DNA of 9,078 nucleotides from Phycisphaerales bacterium. Its GTDB lineage: Bacteria; Planctomycetota; Phycisphaerae; Phycisphaerales; SM1A02. Numbering within the stretch: the first letter of the stretch is position 1; every line of letters starts with the position of its first letter. The position numbers and the translations under genes were made by a program. The notes beneath the pieces were generated by a model. The model saw only the letters and a list, made by a program, of their open reading frames with translations, was not told the DNA's origin and did not search any database. Positions 7,651 to 9,078 of the stretch are shown here, in pieces. The stretch is taken from NCBI GenBank assembly GCA_007135295.1, contig SLJD01000085.1, forward strand, positions 1 through 9,078, read 5' to 3'.

Positions 7651-7730
7651 CCCCCCGGAATGTCCCGGAATGTCCCGGAATCCCCCCAAACACCCCGGAA
7701 CATCCCGGAACATCCCGAAAGAACCTGGAA
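7651..7730 (-). repeat. Eight tandem 10-bp units, consensus TTCCGGGANN
   Basis: Cut every ten bases on the minus strand, the stretch reads as eight units in perfect register: TTCCAGGTTC, TTTCGGGATG, TTCCGGGATG, TTCCGGGGTG, TTTGGGGGGA, TTCCGGGACA, TTCCGGGACA, TTCCGGGGGG. The first eight positions are nearly constant and the last two change from TG in the upstream half to CA in the downstream half. The ten-base period is close to one DNA turn and is not a multiple of three, which argues against coding origin. It lies 70 bp after the ychF stop and about 100 bp before the mrdA start. Confidence 0.85.
7653..7720 (-). promoter_or_regulatory. Predicted 28-bp RNA stem-loop in the mrdA leader
   Basis: On minus-strand RNA, the arm at 7693-7720 can pair along all 28 positions with the arm at 7653-7680, around a 12-base loop (7681-7692), if G-U pairs are counted. 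The repeat core GGGAUGUUCC pairs with GGGACAUUCC using two G-U pairs per unit. On the plus strand those G-U pairs become A-C mismatches, so the fold is complete only in the transcribed direction of ychF and mrdA. No U run follows, so it is not a standard intrinsic terminator. A role in mRNA processing, stability or leader control is inference. Confidence 0.5.
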
Positions 7731-7799
7731 GACCCCCGCCCCGAAACACCGTCGCCTCGCCCCCCGCTCCTCGGACCACCCTCCCCGGCCGCCGTCCGC

Positions 7800-8864
7800 T
7801 CAGACGTTGAACAGGAAGTGCACCACGTCCCCGTCCTGCAGCCGGTAGTTCTTCCCCTCGCTGCGGAGCCGGCCCGCCTCCTTGATCGCCTTTTCCGACT
7901 GGTAGGCGACGAGGTCCTCGACGTGGTAGCACTCCGCCCGGATGAACCCGCGCTCGATGTCCGAATGGATCGCCCCCGCCGCCTGCGGCGCCGTCGCCCC
8001 GGCCGGAATCGTCCACGCCCGCACTTCCTTCTCGCCGGCCGTGTAGAACGACATCAGCCCGAGCAGGGCGTACGCCGCCCGCGCCACCGGCCCGATCGCC
8101 GACTCGCTGAGCCCCATCGACTCGAGCATCTCCGCCCGGTCCGCCTCGTCGACCTCCGCCAGCTCCGCCTCAAGCGACGCGCAGACGTGCACCGCCTGCC
8201 CGCCGACGCGCCCGGCCCATTCGTACACCGCCTTCGCCGCCGCCGACTCCCCGCCGAGATCGTCCTCGCCGACGTTCGCCACGTACAGCGTCGGCTTGGC
8301 CGTGATCATCCCGTAACTCTTCATCAGGTGGTGCTGCTGCTCGGTCAGCTCACCGGCGATCGCGCGGATCGGCTTCTCCTCGCCCAGCGCCGCCGACAGC
8401 GTCTCCAGAAGCTCGACGCGCGCCTTCGCCTCCCGGTCGCCCGACCGTGCCGGCCGCCGCGCCTTGTCCAGCGCCGAATCAGCCACCTGCAGGTCCGCGA
8501 GAATCAGCTCCGTCTCCAGCGTCTCGATGTCCACCGGGGGGTCGGCATCATCGCCAAAGCACCGCACGACGTGGCACATCGCATCCACCTGCCGCACGTG
8601 GCTGAGAAACGAGTTCGTCTTCGCCGCCCCCTCCGGCCCCCCGCCGGTCGGCAACCCCGGCAGATCAACGAACTGAATCGTCGCCGGCACGATCTTCTTC
8701 GTCGTGATGTGCGACGCAATCGTTCCCAGCCGATCGTCAGGAATCGGCGCCACCCCGACGTTCGGCTTCATCCCGCCCGACACCACCGGCACCGCCCCCC
8801 CGGTCAGCGCCGAAAAAAGACTCGTCTTGCCAACTCCCGGCAATCCAGAGATCCCGCATTCCAT
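7800..8864 (-). CDS. ychF: Redox/translation-associated ATPase YchF (OLA1 family)
   Basis: Obg-related P-loop protein that binds ATP in preference to GTP, associates with ribosomes and is linked to stress responses and translation. 354 residues, close to E. coli YchF (363). Visible: P-loop GLPGVGKTSL (7-16), switch II FVDLPGLPTGG (65-75), the family segment SFLSHVRQVDAMCHVVRCF (85-103), a helical coiled-coil insertion (about 117-180), the nucleotide-specificity motif NVGE (197-200) in place of the NKxD of GTPases, which marks YchF/OLA1, and a C-terminal TGS domain (about 271-354) ending in GKNYRLQDGDVVHFLFNV. The frame is open further upstream to 8936, but those codons translate the 15-bp repeats; the ATG at 8862-8864 giving MECGISGLPGVGKT matches the family start. 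No good Shine-Dalgarno sequence precedes it; the nearest purine-rich block is an 11-base G tract ending 12 bases upstream. It is the first gene of the run in this window. Confidence 0.95.
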   Translation of the reverse strand: MECGISGLPGVGKTSLFSALTGGAVPVVSGGMKPNVGVAPIPDDRLGTIASHITTKKIVPATIQFVDLPGLPTGGGPEGAAKTNSFLSHVRQVDAMCHVVRCFGDDADPPVDIETLETELILADLQVADSALDKARRPARSGDREAKARVELLETLSAALGEEKPIRAIAGELTEQQHHLMKSYGMITAKPTLYVANVGEDDLGGESAAAKAVYEWAGRVGGQAVHVCASLEAELAEVDEADRAEMLESMGLSESAIGPVARAAYALLGLMSFYTAGEKEVRAWTIPAGATAPQAAGAIHSDIERGFIRAECYHVEDLVAYQSEKAIKEAGRLRSEGKNYRLQDGDVVHFLFNV

Positions 8865-8876
8865 CCCGAGAAGATA

Positions 8877-8887
8877 CCCCCCCCCCC
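8877..8887 (-). repeat. 11-base homopolymer (G on the transcribed-sense strand) before ychF
   Basis: Eleven consecutive C on the plus strand, i.e. eleven G in the ychF leader, end 12 bases before the chosen ATG. Such tracts change length by slippage and are error-prone in sequencing. Here the tract lies outside the coding region, so a length change would alter leader spacing and not the frame. Confidence 0.9.
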
Positions 8888-8966
8888 TCGGAAGAGAAGC
8901 CCCCCGGAAGAGAAACCCCCGGAAGAGAAACCCCACCGCGCAAACACGTCCCGCCCAGGAAGAGAA
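8888..8966 (-). repeat. Four direct copies of TTCTCTTCC in the ychF leader
   Basis: Plus-strand GGAAGAGAA occurs at 8890-8898, 8906-8914, 8921-8929 and 8958-8966. The first three are 16 and 15 bp apart and form a tandem unit TTTCTCTTCCGGGGG on the minus strand; the fourth stands apart. A degenerate fifth (TATCTTCTCGGG) sits directly before the ychF ATG. Confidence 0.85.
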
Positions 8967-8977
8967 CGCCCACCGCC

Positions 8978-9001
8978 CCGGAACAAACGCCGGAACATCC
9001 C
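8978..9001 (-). repeat. Two CCGGAAC units upstream of ychF matching the mrdA-leader array
   Basis: Plus-strand CCGGAACAAACG (8978-8989) is followed directly by CCGGAACATCCC (8990-9001). The second 12-mer is identical to 7695-7706 and 7705-7716 in the spacer before mrdA. Confidence 0.7.
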
Positions 9002-9039
9002 CGGAGCCCCCGCTACCAGTGGACGCACTTCCGCCGCCC

Positions 9040-9053
9040 CGCGCGATCGCGCG
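9040..9053. repeat. 14-bp perfect palindrome CGCGCGATCGCGCG
   Basis: Perfect two-fold symmetric sequence containing GCGATCGC, about 176 bp upstream of ychF. It could be an operator or a methylation-associated site, or a chance product of GC-rich DNA. Confidence 0.6.
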
Positions 9054-9078
9054 ATGGCCGACAGCCGCGCCGATCCCC

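Larger units (their letters stand above)
7550..7799 (-). other. ychF-mrdA spacer and presumed mrdA leader
   Basis: 250 bp without a convincing gene. From right to left it has a C-rich stretch after the ychF stop, an 80-bp array of 10-bp units (7651-7730), a GC-rich run, the small inverted repeat GGCATTGTGCC (7589-7599) and the palindrome GGCAGCTGCC (7566-7575). I see no paired -35/-10 boxes and no hairpin followed by a T run, so neither a promoter for mrdA nor a terminator for ychF can be placed by eye. Frames through this stretch give only repetitive Pro/Gly/Arg peptides dictated by the repeats. Confidence 0.6.
8865..9078 (-). other. Non-coding region upstream of ychF
   Basis: 214 bp to the window edge with no supported gene. 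It contains the 11-base C run, four GGAAGAGAA copies, a CCGGAAC pair and a 14-bp palindrome, all listed separately. I could not place a -35/-10 promoter; one for ychF may lie here with an unfamiliar consensus or beyond the edge. Confidence 0.55.

Noticed and set aside
7550..7693. A 48-residue extension of PBP2 into the spacer
   Set aside because: The extra residues translate array units (Gly/Pro/His repeats) and would put the membrane anchor unusually far from the N-terminus.
7653..7720. Intrinsic terminator for ychF
   Set aside because: The stem is long enough but is followed by a G run and mixed sequence, not a U tract.
7651..7730. CRISPR array
   Set aside because: The units are 10 bp and contiguous with no spacers, and no cas gene is nearby.
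6314..7810. A 498-codon open frame on the plus strand opposite mrdA
   Set aside because: It is antisense to a gene with intact PBP2 motifs, its product is a Pro/Arg/His-rich sequence with no recognisable domain, and long antisense frames are expected in GC-rich coding DNA.
8865..8936. A 24-residue extension at the YchF N-terminus (MGFLFRGFLFRG...)
   Set aside because: These codons translate the 15-bp leader repeats; YchF proteins begin just before the P-loop, as at the ATG at 8864.

Overview
The window is GC-rich bacterial chromosome. All six recognisable genes lie on the minus strand, so they read from the right end of the window to the left. In transcription order they are ychF (ATPase of the Obg/OLA1 group), mrdA (penicillin-binding protein 2, PBP2), rodA (SEDS glycosyltransferase), rsmG (16S rRNA m7G methyltransferase), a dinG-family helicase, and a phosphomannomutase/phosphoglucomutase gene cut by the left edge. 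All are housekeeping genes. I see no tRNA, rRNA, CRISPR array, insertion sequence, phage gene or defence gene.

Organism: several features suggest Planctomycetota, possibly near Phycisphaerae. These are the base composition, the helicase with a Ser in the first Fe-S cysteine position, the long charged PBP2, the mutase opening with YDIRATYP, and poor Shine-Dalgarno signals at several starts. This is inferred from remembered family resemblance, not from a search, and is only moderately certain.

Layout: 8865-9078 is a non-coding leader upstream of ychF with a 14-bp palindrome, short C-rich repeats and an 11-base C run. ychF fills 7800-8864. A 250-bp spacer (7550-7799) separates ychF from mrdA and contains the most striking non-coding structure: eight tandem 10-bp units that, read as minus-strand RNA, can fold into a 28-bp stem when G-U pairs are allowed. 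mrdA (5231-7549) and rodA (3966-5234) share a GTGA stop/start overlap behind a strong ribosome binding site. rsmG (3218-3991) overlaps the end of rodA. The helicase gene (1143-3173) follows after 44 bp, and the mutase gene (1-1043) after a further 99 bp.

How the genes fit together: PBP2 and RodA form the transpeptidase/glycan-polymerase pair of the elongation machinery, and their overlapping frames suggest coupled translation. rsmG and dinG look like co-transcribed passengers in ribosome modification and DNA metabolism. The mutase makes sugar-1-phosphates for envelope polysaccharide and so fits loosely with the wall genes. I find no convincing previously undescribed protein system. The best leads are the two repeat-bearing spacers and missing conserved residues in DinG and RodA.
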